A stretch of 64,000 bases of DNA from Patiria pectinifera (taxonomy: Eukaryota; Echinodermata; Asteroidea; Valvatida; Asterinidae), in the NCBI GenBank assembly GCA_029964075.1, contig CM057136.1, forward strand, positions 13,318,381-13,382,380, in the 5' to 3' direction. The position numbers and the translations under genes are program-made. The notes under the pieces were generated by a model that made no database searches, had not been told where the DNA came from, and worked only from the letters and a program-made list of their open reading frames with translations. Within the stretch, counting starts at the first letter, position 1. Every line of letters starts with the position of its first letter. Positions 1 through 10,960 of this stretch are shown piece by piece.

Positions 1-1146
1 AAACTCACAAAAGGGTGCCCTCGGCACATCGCACTGCATTCTACGTATTTTACTGAAACGTGCAGTGCGCACAATTTTAACCAAATTATAATTGTATACA
101 CACAAGTCATATTCACAGTGCGATTTCTGTGCGTTTGTTCTCCCCTAAAATTGATGTCACAGCGAGAAACCATTGTGTCTGCATTTTAACTCGCAACGAG
201 GCAAACTTATACTTTCACGGACAAAAATCGTTCAAACAACATTTGCAAACATCAAAAAACAAAACTACCAAATTATCATGAAATACCTTACTGGACTGTT
301 TGTTAGTGAATGACAGTCTAAAGCATCCTGTGAAATCATGGCACCTATAGTGTGCTGTCATTTTCAAGAAGAGTGGTATTTTTGTACCGATTTCCAACGC
401 TGGCTTTTTTTCCTTCAAAAACTGCCCCCAATTTACCATATTTAGTTAGTCCACATCTGTTTGCAATCGATTGCACACCTTTGAACGGGTACAAGCCAGC
501 TAGACTGTTTCCCTGACCTTACAATTCGTAGACCTATTAATAATTGCTCCGTTTCATCTTACGTGGGATCCGGGAACCAGAGGCTACAGGGAGCATGTTT
601 GTTTTTCTTGGTTTTTCCAGCATCTAAGAACACAAATCTCCAAACAAGTCAGTGTGGCAATATTTGCCATTAAATATACTAACCCCCAAATCCATCCATT
701 TCTGAACATTACAGCAAAAGAAAATGTTGTATATTCCATTTAAAGCTGGATTGGTGTTGTGTGCAAGATAACAAAAGTTTTTAAATCTACAAACTACTTT
801 ACCGGCTCTGCAAAGAACCGGGCGAGAGGTTCCATCGAAAGAGTATCAATTTTAATAATTGCGAGTTGGATTAAGGCCTTTAGTATCACTGGAGCCAGAC
901 GTTATGTCTATCCATGTTCATCATATTTTTTTTTCTTCACAACTAATTCCTCTATCCATGAGGCGCCCAAGGACAGAATTTACTTCATTATTTCAAAGCT
1001 ATACCAGTGACGAGAAATAAACTGAGAGATTCAAGCACTTTAATTTGATGGACCAAACGCTGGGGTTGTGCTTAATGAAGCAACAAGTGACTAATTACCT
1101 TTTTTTGTGCTCAGTAATAACAATGTAATGAATAAAGGACCAAAGC
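1..1146. other. intergenic DNA upstream of the first PAN/discoidin gene
   Basis: I see no supportable coding exon. Positions about 233-755 are a diverged copy of the TTAA-flanked MITE found at 18958-19489. They share matching blocks such as 'gacagtctaaagcatcctgt' and 'ttttcttggtttttccagca'. The left terminus of this copy is not recognisable, while the right end retains a diverged 'tatattccatttaaa'. The remainder is AT-rich sequence of unknown role, which presumably includes the promoter of the gene starting at 1219. Confidence 0.5.
233..755. mobile_element. diverged copy of a TTAA-type MITE
   Basis: This stretch aligns by eye over its whole length with 18980-19495, with scattered substitutions and small indels. 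The other copy has clear terminal inverted repeats next to TTAA. Here only the right end is recognisable, so this is an older or truncated copy. It has no coding capacity, which is typical of a non-autonomous element. Confidence 0.6.
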
Positions 1147-1218
1147 ATGCTGTCATGCAGCACTGTTCGGAAGTTCGTGTCAGCACATACCACTAGGCTG
1201 TTGTGCAGGAAAGTCGCC

Positions 1219-3283
1219 ATGAATCTGCCAATTTGTCAGCTATGGCATGACTATGTTATTTGGTGTTTTGCTCTATTGGCCGTTTTCGTGGTCCAGGGTG
1301 GAGCTGCCTCTAACCCCCCTACCGTCACATCTTCGCGTTTCACGGCTGAATCACAGTTCAACAGCACCGTCAAATATCGAGTGATTCGGTCAAGCCAGCG
1401 CGGATCTCGCCTGGGGTGTGCCGCGGCCTGCCTCAATGAAGTAAACTGCAGCTACTTCAGTTACACCAAAGATACCAGACGGTGTGAATTGAGTGATGAC
1501 TCGATCGTTGCAACCAACGAAGAGAAGTTGAAATACTACAGGAGAAGCGGTGAGACTTTTTATTTTTGTGGCAGTTAAAAAAAAAACAGTTTGCAAACTA
1601 GAACTGCGAGGGAAAATGTTTTATACGTGTATTTTAAAGGCCTTAATTTGCAAACTTGTATCTCTATAATGTATCCTAAGATCATTTTCTTGCTACAGTT
1701 CAGGAGTCGTGGCAAATAGACCCTTTAAATTTTTGTTTTCTTTTATTAAAATGGTCATTGGTATAAAACCTGTTCTCGGAACGATCGCACATTTTCCTCA
1801 GGTGACTTTTCTTGCTCTGTTGAGGGACCTCTCGGGATGGAAGATGGTCGCATCCCGGATGAAAGCATCACAGCTTCGTCTTTTTGGAATAACAGCGCTG
1901 CTCATGCCCCACCCAGGGCGAGACTGAACACTAAAGGTAAGCATTTCTATTTGAGATTAAACATGTTATACTTTTTACAGCTATTTAAAACAAGGCTCTT
2001 GTTTAATTGTACCATTGACTGCTCGACGTGTGGTTGATTCGAATTAGTTACGCCTGTGCATGGGCGTCGCCATGATTTTTTTCCGGGGGGAGGGGGGCAT
2101 GGCAAAGCACATTTTCCCCCAAAAAATCTTAACTTTTTCAACATATTCTAAAATCATTTTCTGAGCGTGGGCAGGGTTACAATTGCGCGCTATCCCCCCC
2201 CCCTGCCAATCAAATTAACAGCAATATGGCTTCGCACCTCTTTTTCCTTTTTCCCCTTTTTGTTTTCCGGGGGCCGGGTAAGGGTGGATCCGAAACCAAT
2301 TTTTTTTTTATTTGACATCGCAATAAAGGCAGGCAATGAGTACACCACCATCTTTTCCTCAAAAAAACATTGGTTAAAGTGGTCAGAAATTGCCTCGGAT
2401 CGCACCACAGAGCATCTACAATCAAAAAAAATTCGGGGCCCTTAAGCGGGCCCCGAACCCCACGCCGTAATTTTTTTGACCCACTTTTTTGGGGGACCAA
2501 AATTTTTTTTGGCCCCCCAAAAAAATTGTGTTCTGGATCCGCCCTTGGGGGCGGGCAAGCGCCCCCCCCCCCCCGCGACGCACATGCGCCTGTGTACTGA
2601 TAGCAACATGCGGACATCAATAATCGGACGATGCCGTCAACGAGGACGGTCCAAAATAGCCCACTATACGCTAGTCCAACGTCGCCTGGCGTTGGTTCGG
2701 ACAAAGATTGTCGGCAAAGATTGTGTAAATATAGTTCTCGCTCGGATTTCAGATTCGAGCCAGATATCTTGCAATAGGGTTATACCGTTGAATGCAGTAA
2801 GAAATGTAAGTTACTTTATTGAACAGGATACGCTGGAGCCTGGGTCCAAGACAGTGGTGATCCCAGTCCATGGATACAGGTTGACTTCAATGGCATAGTC
2901 ACCATCACTGGTTTGATCACCCAGGGGCGCGAAGATCACGACCATTGGGTGACGGAGTACCAAGTGACGTACAGCAATGACGCCCAGTCCTGGCATCACG
3001 TGACTGATGCCACACCAATAAAGGTATATGAATGTTCAATACCCCAACAAAAATGTAAAACTCGTTTGCTTTAATATTGTTTACGCCATAATGAAACGAT
3101 CCGAACTTGTACAACATGAACACCGTTCTTATTTTTTTTTAACAGTTCCCTGGTAACTCGGACAGGAACACGCTGGTAGCCGCTCGTTTCCCGTTTGCTT
3201 TGCGCACCAGAATCCTGCGCATTCACCCCACTGCATGGGTTTTGCATTGTAGCATGAGGTTTGAAGTGATTGGATGCTATTAG
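1219..3283 (+). CDS. secreted PAN/apple + F5/8 type C (discoidin) domain protein, copy A
   Basis: The four coding exons are 1219-1549, 1802-1936, 2827-3023 and 3146-3283 (stop TAG 3281-3283), giving 266 aa. All junctions are GT/AG, with phases 1, 1 and 0. The ATG at 1219 has G at -3 and aligns with the start of copy B. An in-frame ATG at 1147 would add 24 residues before the hydrophobic segment, so 1219 is preferred. Residues 1-29 look like a signal peptide (hydrophobic WCFALLAVFVVQ). Residues about 45-105 resemble a PAN/apple module, with the pattern CAAAC..C..FSY....C. Residues about 111-266 form a discoidin-type domain, from 'CSVEGPLGMEDGRIPD' to 'MRFEVIGC' at the C-terminus, with the terminal cysteines expected to pair. 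Discoidin domains usually bind glycans or phospholipids, so a role as an extracellular lectin-like protein is inferred. Intron 2 carries nested transposons. No frameshift was seen. Confidence 0.83.
2059..2586. mobile_element. hAT-like MITE (outer element)
   Basis: The element starts CATGGGCGTCGC and ends with the inverse of CATGTGCGTCGC. It is flanked by perfect 8-bp direct repeats CGCCTGTG at 2051-2058 and 2587-2594. An 8-bp target duplication is characteristic of hAT transposons. It has no transposase reading frame, and its G/C homopolymers produce only spurious ORFs. A relative with the same left terminus lies at 46278-46531. Confidence 0.72.
2279..2547. mobile_element. hAT-like MITE nested in the outer element
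   Basis: The terminal repeats are TAAGGGTGGATCC and GGATCCGCCCTTG. Flanking 8-mers are GGGCCGGG (2271-2278) and GGGGCGGG (2548-2555), which match at 7 of 8 positions. The interior from about 2310 is nearly identical to 5020-5250 in the element at 4951-5259. It therefore belongs to the same family and inserted after the outer element. Confidence 0.68.
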
Positions 3284-4470
3284 TCAGACTAATTACATTG
3301 TCAATGAGTGAGTCAAGCGAATTCAACGTTGAGAGTAGCTCTGTTATAGAACAAAACGCAAATACTTATTCTCTGTAAACACCGACTCTTAACAAGAAGT
3401 CTTTGATATTTTGATTAAAATTTGATTAATATTTTTGTGTGAATCTATAAATTTAAACTTTTACAGTGTATAGTGCATATGACGAGACAATCGTAGTGTC
3501 AGGACTTAATGTAAAAACAAGCCTTACAAATTCACCACAAATGCAAATCTCCCCGGAAATCAGAACAGTTTTAGAGCGAGATTGATTTATCATGCAAGGG
3601 GCTTAATATTACTTTAAACAACGGCAACGGATAGGATAAATGTTTGTTTGTTTATTTGTTTTAATTTCCATTCATATAAAATCAAGAAAGAATACACAAA
3701 ATGATACAATAACAAAATTAATTATAAAAATACTATATCTGAAGCAAAATAATTATAATGTTATGCACGAATTGAAGGAAAAATGCCCGTGTTATAAAAA
3801 GGGAAGAATTAATTTTCCCACATCGAAGGCTTCTATCATGTTTGATTGTCATCATATTATTTGCATTACCACTGTACACGTATGTTCTTGCTTTTTAATA
3901 TGCCATATGTTTTAACACTTACAAGGCATGTTATTGTTTCTTAAAAGAAAAAAATAGCGTTTCCTGAATGCCAGATACGTCCCTGGAACCGTTTGTATTT
4001 AATACAAAATTCAGTGTGATGTTTCGAAGTAACCATAGAGACAGCCTTTAACGGAAGTGTAGAGCTAAAAGAAGTATTAATGAAGTGTGACTGATCATCC
4101 AAGGTCTAGCCAGATAGATGGCCTCAACTGACGAGATAGAGTGCATTGCATCTAACTAATTATATCTTGAATAATAATAATAATAATAAGCATAACTGTT
4201 TTTGCTGCAATAGGGCGACTTTCCCATAGACTTGTGCACAAACCTAAACTGTCACCTAACCCAAGTTTACCTTATCTTTTTTCCACGAAATTTAGTATTT
4301 TTACTAATTGGACCATGAGGAACCGATCTAGATGGTTTGCGACAGCAAAATTCCTTGTCCTAAGGGTCGTTTTCACAAAAGGGCGACAGTTATGTGTCGC
4401 CTTAATAAGGTGTGTCGCCCTAATGTGGACGGAGTTAGCAAAATCTGTCGCCCTATTATAGCTGTTAGTA

Positions 4471-4508
<38 letters not shown>

Positions 4509-4942
4509 TGGTGCTTTATATAGCCCCCTAGACCAAAGGTGTCAAAGCGCTTTACAGTTATTACCCCTGTCCATCAGGCCACGAGACCACTTCTGCAGCA
4601 GCTCAATATCAGCGCATAAAAAATTATGGCCGTTTACTTCTGAACACTTCTCATCATTATAGTGTACGTAGTACGTGATAGATGGCTTTGTATTATGCTT
4701 GTCAAATACACTGCCGATATCTCTCATTAGAATTCAGTTATTTCAAGTTAGACGAGAACAACATGGAAAAAGGCAAATTAAACTTGAAGTCGAATGTAAG
4801 ATAACTTGTTTTATTTCGCCCTCCATTTGTTTTCAAGATTGTCCCTTTCTCAGTTTTCAATATACATATGTATATGTATATCTATATGCTTAGTTTCAGG
4901 ACATGCAATAGTTTCAAGATGATGGTTGATTTCCTTTTTAAG
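3284..4942. other. intergenic DNA between the two PAN/discoidin paralogs
   Basis: This is AT-rich and contains no exon I can support. It presumably includes the 3' UTR of copy A. It holds trinucleotide (AAT)n runs near 4170-4195 and 4474-4507, the second followed by 'caaagcgctttacagtt'. A related 'gcgctt.acag' block next to (AAT)n occurs at 53700-53770. Short inverted GGGCGACA/TGTCGCCC words occur at 4213, 4381 and 4447. Confidence 0.45.
4474..4507. repeat. (AAT)n microsatellite
   Basis: About eleven uninterrupted taa/ata trinucleotides can be read directly. A shorter run lies at about 4172-4195. Confidence 0.85.
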
Positions 4943-4950
4943 CAGTGACA

Positions 4951-5259
4951 CAAGGGCGGATCCAGGGGGGGGGCAAAGGGGGCCATGCCCCCCAAAAAAA
5001 CGAGACCATTTTTTTTTTTTTATGTGACATCGCAATAAAGGCAGGCAATGAGTACACCACCATCTTTTCCTCAAAAAAACATTGGTTAAAGTGGTCAGAA
5101 ATTGCCTCAGATCACACCACAGAGCATCTAGAATCCAAAAAAATTTCGGGGCCCTTAAGCGGGCCCCGAACCCCACGCCATAATTTTTTGGACCCACTTT
5201 TTGGGGGGTCCAAAAAAACCATTTGGCCCCCCCAAAAATGTGTTCTGGATCCGCCCCTG
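4951..5259. mobile_element. hAT-like MITE (CAGGGGCGGATCC family)
   Basis: The terminal inverted repeats are CAAGGGCGGATCCAG and the inverse of CAGGGGCGGATCCAG. Flanking 8-mers CAGTGACA (4943-4950) and CAGTGACG (5260-5267) differ at one position, as expected for an aged hAT target duplication. It is 309 bp and non-coding. The interior matches the nested element in intron 2 of copy A, including the hairpin 'gggcccttaagcgggcccc'. Confidence 0.75.
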
Positions 5260-5468
5260 CAGTGACGACGCCTGTAAACGTTACTCGTTGAGCCATGCAA
5301 GCCGCAACAAGTTCATTAGTTTGCCAAAACGTATGAAAGAAGGCTGGGCACGCGGCAACGCAGTATAATTGCTTTCTTAGTCTTGCGTAAATTTTATGAC
5401 CAAATTCTGACCTACAATGATCGTCCGTTTCTTGTTGGCCGACACCATTGTGAATAGGCGATCGATAA

Positions 5469-5854
5469 GGCCCAAAAAAAAATATTCGGTCTCTGGTCAG
5501 ACCAAAGTTCCGGAATTGACGCGGCCACGCGGCTTCTTTTTTTGTTTTTTGGTTTTTTTTTTGTTTTTTTCAAGCTTGGATTGTACAGACAAGGTGGGTA
5601 CTATTTTGCTTGTTTGGTGTCCTCATGTACATTGGTGTCCTCCATAATTTGCCTTGGTGCTTTCGATCATTTGCCTTGTATTGGTGCAATTTCCCATTCC
5701 TTGGTGCTCTTTGGTAAAAATAAATTGAGGAGGTGCGGAAATAGAGGGCGCTGTTGGAGCTACCGCGGAACATTTTGGAAAAAAAAAGATCGACGCGCAT
5801 GATTAAAATCAACGCGCGCGCTGACCAGAGACCGACTTATTTTTTTTTTTGGCC
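5469..5854. mobile_element. Harbinger-like MITE, copy 1 (GGCC termini)
   Basis: The left end GGCCCAAAAAAAAATA..TCGGTCTCTGGTCAG is matched in inverse at the right end, CTGACCAGAGACCGA..TTTTTTTTTTGGCC. Flanks are TAA (left) and CAA (right). Related copies at 35720-36094 and 53780-54132 have perfect TTA flanks. Three-base TWA target duplications are typical of PIF/Harbinger elements. It lies about 165 bp upstream of the copy B start codon. Confidence 0.6.
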
Positions 5855-6019
5855 CAAGTCAACTCTTTCGTTTATTGCTCGCCCTTACGCAAATTGACCA
5901 TATCGTGCATGTAGCATACGATCGTACGTCGTTTCCAGTTGGCCGCATGGCGCATTAGTCTTCTGAAACAGTTTCGAAATAACTATACGATGCATTTACA
6001 ACTGAGCCAACGAAACGAC

Positions 6020-7701
6020 ATGAATCCCCCCATGTATCAGCGATGGCATATAGGCCAGGTTGTTTGGTGTTCGGCTGTATTGGCCGTTTGCGTGGCCCAT
6101 ATTGGAGCGGTTTCTAACCCCCCTACCGTGACATCTTCGGATTTCACGGCTGTTTCACGGTACAACAGCCCCGTCAAATATAGAGTGATTCGGTCAAGCC
6201 AGCACGGATCTCGCCTGAGGTGTGCCGCGGCCTGCCTCAAGGATGACTACTGCAGATACTTCAGTTATACCAAGACTGCCAGACAGTGTGAATTGTGCGA
6301 TGGCACGATCGTTTCGACCAACGAGGAGCACTTGAAGTACTACAGGAGAAGCGGTGAGACTTTTTATTTTGTTGCTGTTTAAAAAATAACTATTAAAAAC
6401 TAGAACTGTACGCTATTCTAAAGTCCTTATAAAACCTTCCAGTTACAGGCAATTCTACGGTAACTCGTGCTACGTTTAAGGGCGGGGTCTTCCGTCAGCT
6501 CTGTGCTGTTATTCAATAAAGTCAAAGAATTGAGGGTGGATTTTTCTCACTGAAGGTGAACTGTCTTGCTCTGTGAAGGGACCTCTCGGGATGGAAGACG
6601 GTCGCATCCCGGATGAAAGCATCACAGCTTCGTCTTTTTGGGATAACCGCGCTGATCATGCCCCAGCCAGGGCAAGACTGTATACTCAAGGTAGGTTTTT
6701 AATTTAATTTGAGATTCAGCTGAGACACCTAAGACAGTTTACCCACACCTACATGTAAGTCGAAAACCCGTCATTTGGGTGGTTTTGATCGGTTGATAAA
6801 ACACCGACTGGTACATGTATTAAACCCATTATAAGGTGTCCCGGGACTCCTATGAAATCTGGTCCCTTGTATACCCTTTGATTGGTTGAACTTGACCAGT
6901 CGCTCTCCTAATTTAATACTTCACCTAGTCATGCACGCGCACAATGCTACCAATGAGTCCGTATTTCATCAAGTCCTAAATCACGCTACACCGGCACAGC
7001 CGCGTTCTGCGTCACGTCATGCGTACGCGTCAATCTCCATATAATACACATGAATGCGCTAAGAAAATATTGTTAATTTTGTGTTGAATAGGGTACGCTG
7101 GAGCCTGGTGTAACGAAGACCGCACTGATAATATCAGTCCATGGATACTGGTTGAATTCAATGGCACAGTCACCATCACTGGCTTGATCACTCAGGGGCG
7201 TGGCGACAACCCATACCGCCAATGGGTGACGGAGTACCAAGTGACGTACAGTGATGAGGCTCAGTCTTGGGATCACGTGACTGATGCATTTGGCACACCA
7301 ATAAAGGTAGCAATATTCAGTAGTTTGGCCTTTAAACAACTTCGGCTCAGTAGTATCAAAATCTAATGAAACAGAATATCCGCTTTGGATTTGGACATTG
7401 CAATTATTAGGAGGTTTCGAAGTGATTCAGCAGCGTGCAGTGGTTATGGTTCTCTTGAGGAAAAAAATATTCTTGCTTTGCGCAATATTGACTGTCTTAA
7501 TTAGAAATCATAAAATAATCAGGACGGTAGGAAGCGCTTAAAATTGTCCATTTTTTTTTACAGTTCGCTGGTAACTCGGACAGCAACACGCTGGTAACCG
7601 CTCGTTTCCCGATTTCCTTGCGCACCAGAATCCTTCGCATTCACCCCACTGAATGGCACAGTTTCTGCTGCATGAGGTTTGAAGTCATTGGATGCTATTA
7701 G
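6020..7701 (+). CDS. secreted PAN/apple + F5/8 type C (discoidin) domain protein, copy B
   Basis: The four coding exons are 6020-6353, 6556-6690, 7092-7306 and 7564-7701 (stop TAG 7699-7701), giving 273 aa. Phases 1, 1 and 0 match copy A exactly, and exons 2 and 4 have identical lengths. The start at 6020 (GACATGAAT) aligns with copy A. An upstream in-frame ATG at 5990 lacks a counterpart. The protein has a signal-peptide-like segment (VVWCSAVLAVCVA), a PAN/apple-like module (CAAAC..DYC.YFSY....C.LC) and a discoidin domain from 'CSVKGPLGMEDGRIPD' to 'MRFEVIGCY'. Exon 3 is 18 bp longer than in copy A, including an insertion in the 'QGRGDNPYRQW' loop. Residues 'GYAGAWCNED' include a cysteine that is valine in copy A. 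This appears to be a tandem duplicate with an extracellular role; the ligand is unknown. Confidence 0.83.
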
Positions 7702-8541
7702 TCAGACGAATTTGGAAATTGGTAATAGGCTATTTGTTTGAGTCTGCGAGGGCGCTCTAACGACGCCATTTTGTGGATACCAACAGTAGAACAATCCCTT
7801 TTATTGAAGTAGTTTAGTAACTTTACTTAATTCTCAAAATTAAAAATTGCAAAAAAAAATGTAATTTTCGAGATGTAGGAATATGTAAACGTGAATTATC
7901 TTCAATTCACCATTGAACTATATTCACTTGTTTACATCGCCCTCTTCGTCGCGTTCAAGAATAACGCATATTGATACGTTGGCATACCCCCCGCCCATGC
8001 AAAAAGGGCGCTGGGAACGGCTGATATCTTTGAGCTCTCATTGGATAGATTTTGCGTGACCTGTGACGTAGAATGCAACGCACAAACTCGCTACACAGCT
8101 GTTTATCATAAGGATGCAACCCTGTATTAAAAATCCCATAGACACCAGTGCTCAATGCGCATAATTATTTCAAAATTATTTTAAAAAATACTCAGAACTC
8201 TCACAGGTATTTAAGCTGCACAGAAAAATGATGATCAACATGTCATCTTTCATTTTCTTTTCATTTTTTGGTGGGTTGGCCATTGACTTTTCAAGATATT
8301 CTCACCCAAAGAAGCCAACCCTTATTTTGCCCAAAGCGAAAAGGTAGCCATCTTGAAAAACGATCCCTACACAACATGGCAAAATAAAAGCCCCAAGTTT
8401 GGGCCAGAGGTTCATTGCCATATCTCTTCAATTCCCCAATTGTATGGCTCTCAGAACTCTCTAATATAGAACATTTTGAAGGTACAACTTTTATTGATGA
8501 GCTCGGCGGATGGGTTTTTGACCTATTTACCGGTGTGCAGC
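7702..8541. other. intergenic DNA downstream of PAN/discoidin copy B
   Basis: This contains the probable 3' UTR of copy B and the left member of a long direct repeat (8113-8481). No coding exon can be supported. The motif 'gggcgctctaacgac' at about 7749 recurs, diverged, at about 11617 beyond the array, which suggests the whole block was duplicated. Confidence 0.45.
8113..8481 (+). repeat. long direct repeat, left copy
   Basis: The block from 'gcaaccctgtatt' to 'agaacattttgaagg' matches 10548-10960 with substitutions and one insertion in the right copy. The two copies lie 2.4 kb apart on either side of a tandem array. The layout resembles a retroelement with terminal repeats, but I found no coding region or clear priming sites. 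Confidence 0.7.
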
Positions 8542-10545
8542 CGTAAAGACTTCTGTCAACGCGGATCACGATCTGCCCAAACGAAGTCGGCTTTTAAGTG
8601 AACAAAAGTAAAACACACTTTGTGGAGACAATAACTCAAGAAAAACACACTGAATTGAAACTTCGTCCAATAAGTATGTTCTGGATATATGACACAACAA
8701 ATTGAAAATGGACGGGAACCCTTAATAAATTTAATATGATTAAAAGAAATACAGTGCACCAATCGTGAAATCATCAACCCGAATTCAAGTCACTTTTAAT
8801 GGAACAAAAATAAAGCACTCTTTGTGGAGACGATAACGCAAAAAAACCACATTGCACTGAATTGAAATTGCGTCCAATAATTGATCGTGATATAAGACAC
8901 AATCGTTTTGAAAATCAACAAAAACCGTTAAAGAAAAAATTAACACAACATAAACATCAACTACAATGCATGTGTAAGGACACTCTACTTGTACATTTTA
9001 CCAACATCAATTTCTTCCAAAAGAGGGCGCGCTTCACAAATACTGGTCACCACCGTAAAGACTTCTGTCAACGCGGATCACGATCTGCCCAAACGAAGTC
9101 GGCTTTAATTGAACAAAAATTAAACACACTTTGTGGAGACGACAACTCAAGAAAAACACATTGCACTGAATTGAAACTTCGTCCGATAATTTCGTCGGGA
9201 TATAGGACACAAACGTTTTGAAAATCGACGAGAACCCTTCGAAACTAAATTTAATATGATATAACGAAATACAGTGTACTAATCGCGAAATAATCAATCC
9301 GAATTCAAGTCACTTTTAATGGAACGAAAATAAAGCACTCTTTGTGGAGACGATAACTCAAGAAAAACACATTGCACTGAATCGAAATTTTGTCCAATAA
9401 TTGTTCGGGATATAGGCCACAGATATTTTAAAAATCGACGGGAACCCTTGGAAACTAAATTTAATATGATATAAAAAAAACAGTGTACTAATCGCGAAAT
9501 AATGGAACATAAATAAAGCACTCTTTGTGGAGACGATAACTCAAGAAAAACACATTGCACTGAATTGAAATTGCGTCCAATTATTGATCGTGATATACGA
9601 CACAATACATTCGAAATTCGACAGAAACCCTTAAAGAATAAAATAAATACAACAAAAATCAAAAACTACTGTGTGTAAGGGCACTCCCGTACATTTTACC
9701 AACATCAATTTCTTGCAAAAGAGGGCGCCCTACACAAATACTGGTCACCACACCGTAAAGACTTCTGTTAACGCGATCGTGATCTGCCAAACGAAGTCGG
9801 CTTTAAATGAACAAAAAAAAAACCGCACTTTGTCGAGACGATAACTCAACAAAAGGTTTGAAATTGCAGTCAATAATGAAATTTGAAATTCGACAGAAAC
9901 CGTCGAAGAATAAAATAAATACAACAAAAACAAAAACTACAGTGTGTAAGGGCACTCCCGTACATTTTACCAACATCAATTTCTTCCAAAAGAGGGCGCG
10001 CTTCACAAATACTGGTCACCACCGTAAAGACTTCTGTCAACGCGGATCACGATCTGCCCAAACGAAGTCGGCTTTAATTGAACAAAAATTAAACACACTT
10101 TGTGGAGACGACAACTCAAGAAAAACACATTGCACTGAATTGAAATTTCGTCCGATAATTGTTCGGGCTATAGGACACACATAGTTTGAAAATCGACGGG
10201 AACCCTTGCAAACTAAATTTAATATAATTTAAAGAAGTACAGTGTACAAATCGCGAAAAAATTCAATCCGAATTCAAGTCACTTTCAATGGAACGTAAAT
10301 ACAGCACTCTTTGTGGAGACGATAACTCAAGAAAAACGCATTGCATTGAATTGAAATTGCGTCCAATAATTGATCGTGATATACGACACAATTGTTTTGA
10401 AAATTAACAGAAACCGTTGCAGAAAAAAAAATTAATACAACAAATACAAAAATTACAATGTATATAAAGGGCACTCCCGTACAATTTACCATCATCTGTT
10501 TCTTCCAAAGAGGGCGCGCTGCACATATTCTGGTTACCACCGTAA
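8542..10545 (+). repeat. complex tandem repeat array, ~205/305-bp alternating units
   Basis: The core 'CTTTGTGGAGACGATAACTC' or a close variant recurs eight times, beginning near 8618, 8820, 9129, 9340, 9522, 9826, 10098 and 10309. Intervals alternate around 200 and 300 bp. A second landmark, 'cgtaaagacttctgtcaacg', starts larger units near 8544, 9054, 9764 and 10023. The larger unit ends with 'agagggcgc' about 25-35 bp before the next landmark. Only spurious ORFs occur, so this is non-coding satellite-like DNA. Confidence 0.8.
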
Positions 10546-10547
10546 AG

Positions 10548-10960
10548 GTGTAACCCTGTATTAAAATGCCCATAGACACCAGTGCTAAATGTCCATACTT
10601 CAAAATTCTTTTAAAAATACTCAGAACTCTCACAGGTATTTAATCTGCACAGAAAAAATGATGATCATCATGTCATCGTTCATTTTCTTTTCATTTTTTA
10701 TGGGTTGACCATTGACTTTTCGAGATATTCTCACCAAAAGAAGACGACCCCTATTTTCCCCGAAGCAGAAAAGTAGCCATCTTGAAAAACGATTCCTCCA
10801 CAACCTGGCAAAATAGCGCCACTTTCGAGCCCAATTGCATTCAAATGCTCAGAATTGGAAGCCCCAAGCTTAAGTCCGGGCTAAGAGGTTCATTGCCATA
10901 TCTCTTCAATTCCACAATTTTATGGCTCTCAGAACTCTCTAATATAGAATATTTGGAGGG
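10548..10960 (+). repeat. long direct repeat, right copy
   Basis: This copy matches 8113-8481 but has an additional stretch of about 40 bp near 10820-10860. It joins the last array unit directly at 'ccaccgtaaag'. Confidence 0.7.

Larger units (their letters stand above)
1937..2826 (+). other. intron 2 of PAN/discoidin copy A with nested transposons
   Basis: This intron runs from donor GTAAGC to acceptor TTGAACAG. It is enlarged by a hAT-like MITE at 2059-2586 that itself contains a second hAT-like MITE at 2279-2547. It contains no coding exon in the discoidin frame. Confidence 0.7.

Noticed and set aside
2210-2704. Long reverse-strand ORFs across the G/C-run repeats (also 4850-5296)
   Set aside because: They arise from the hAT-like MITE. 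They are Pro/Gly/Lys-rich translations of homopolymers, recur wherever the element occurs, and contain no transposase motif.
5939-6019. Longer N-terminus for PAN/discoidin copy B
   Set aside because: The open frame starts at a TTG at 5939, not ATG. The in-frame ATG at 5990 has no counterpart in copy A, whereas 6020 aligns with 1219 in position and context.
8542-10545. Repeat array considered as a CRISPR array
   Set aside because: Units are 200-300 bp, imperfect and without short regular spacers; the genes around it are eukaryotic with introns.
8113-10960. LTR retrotransposon
   Set aside because: The flanking direct repeats lack clear TG...CA ends and a target duplication, and the interior has no gag or pol sequence.
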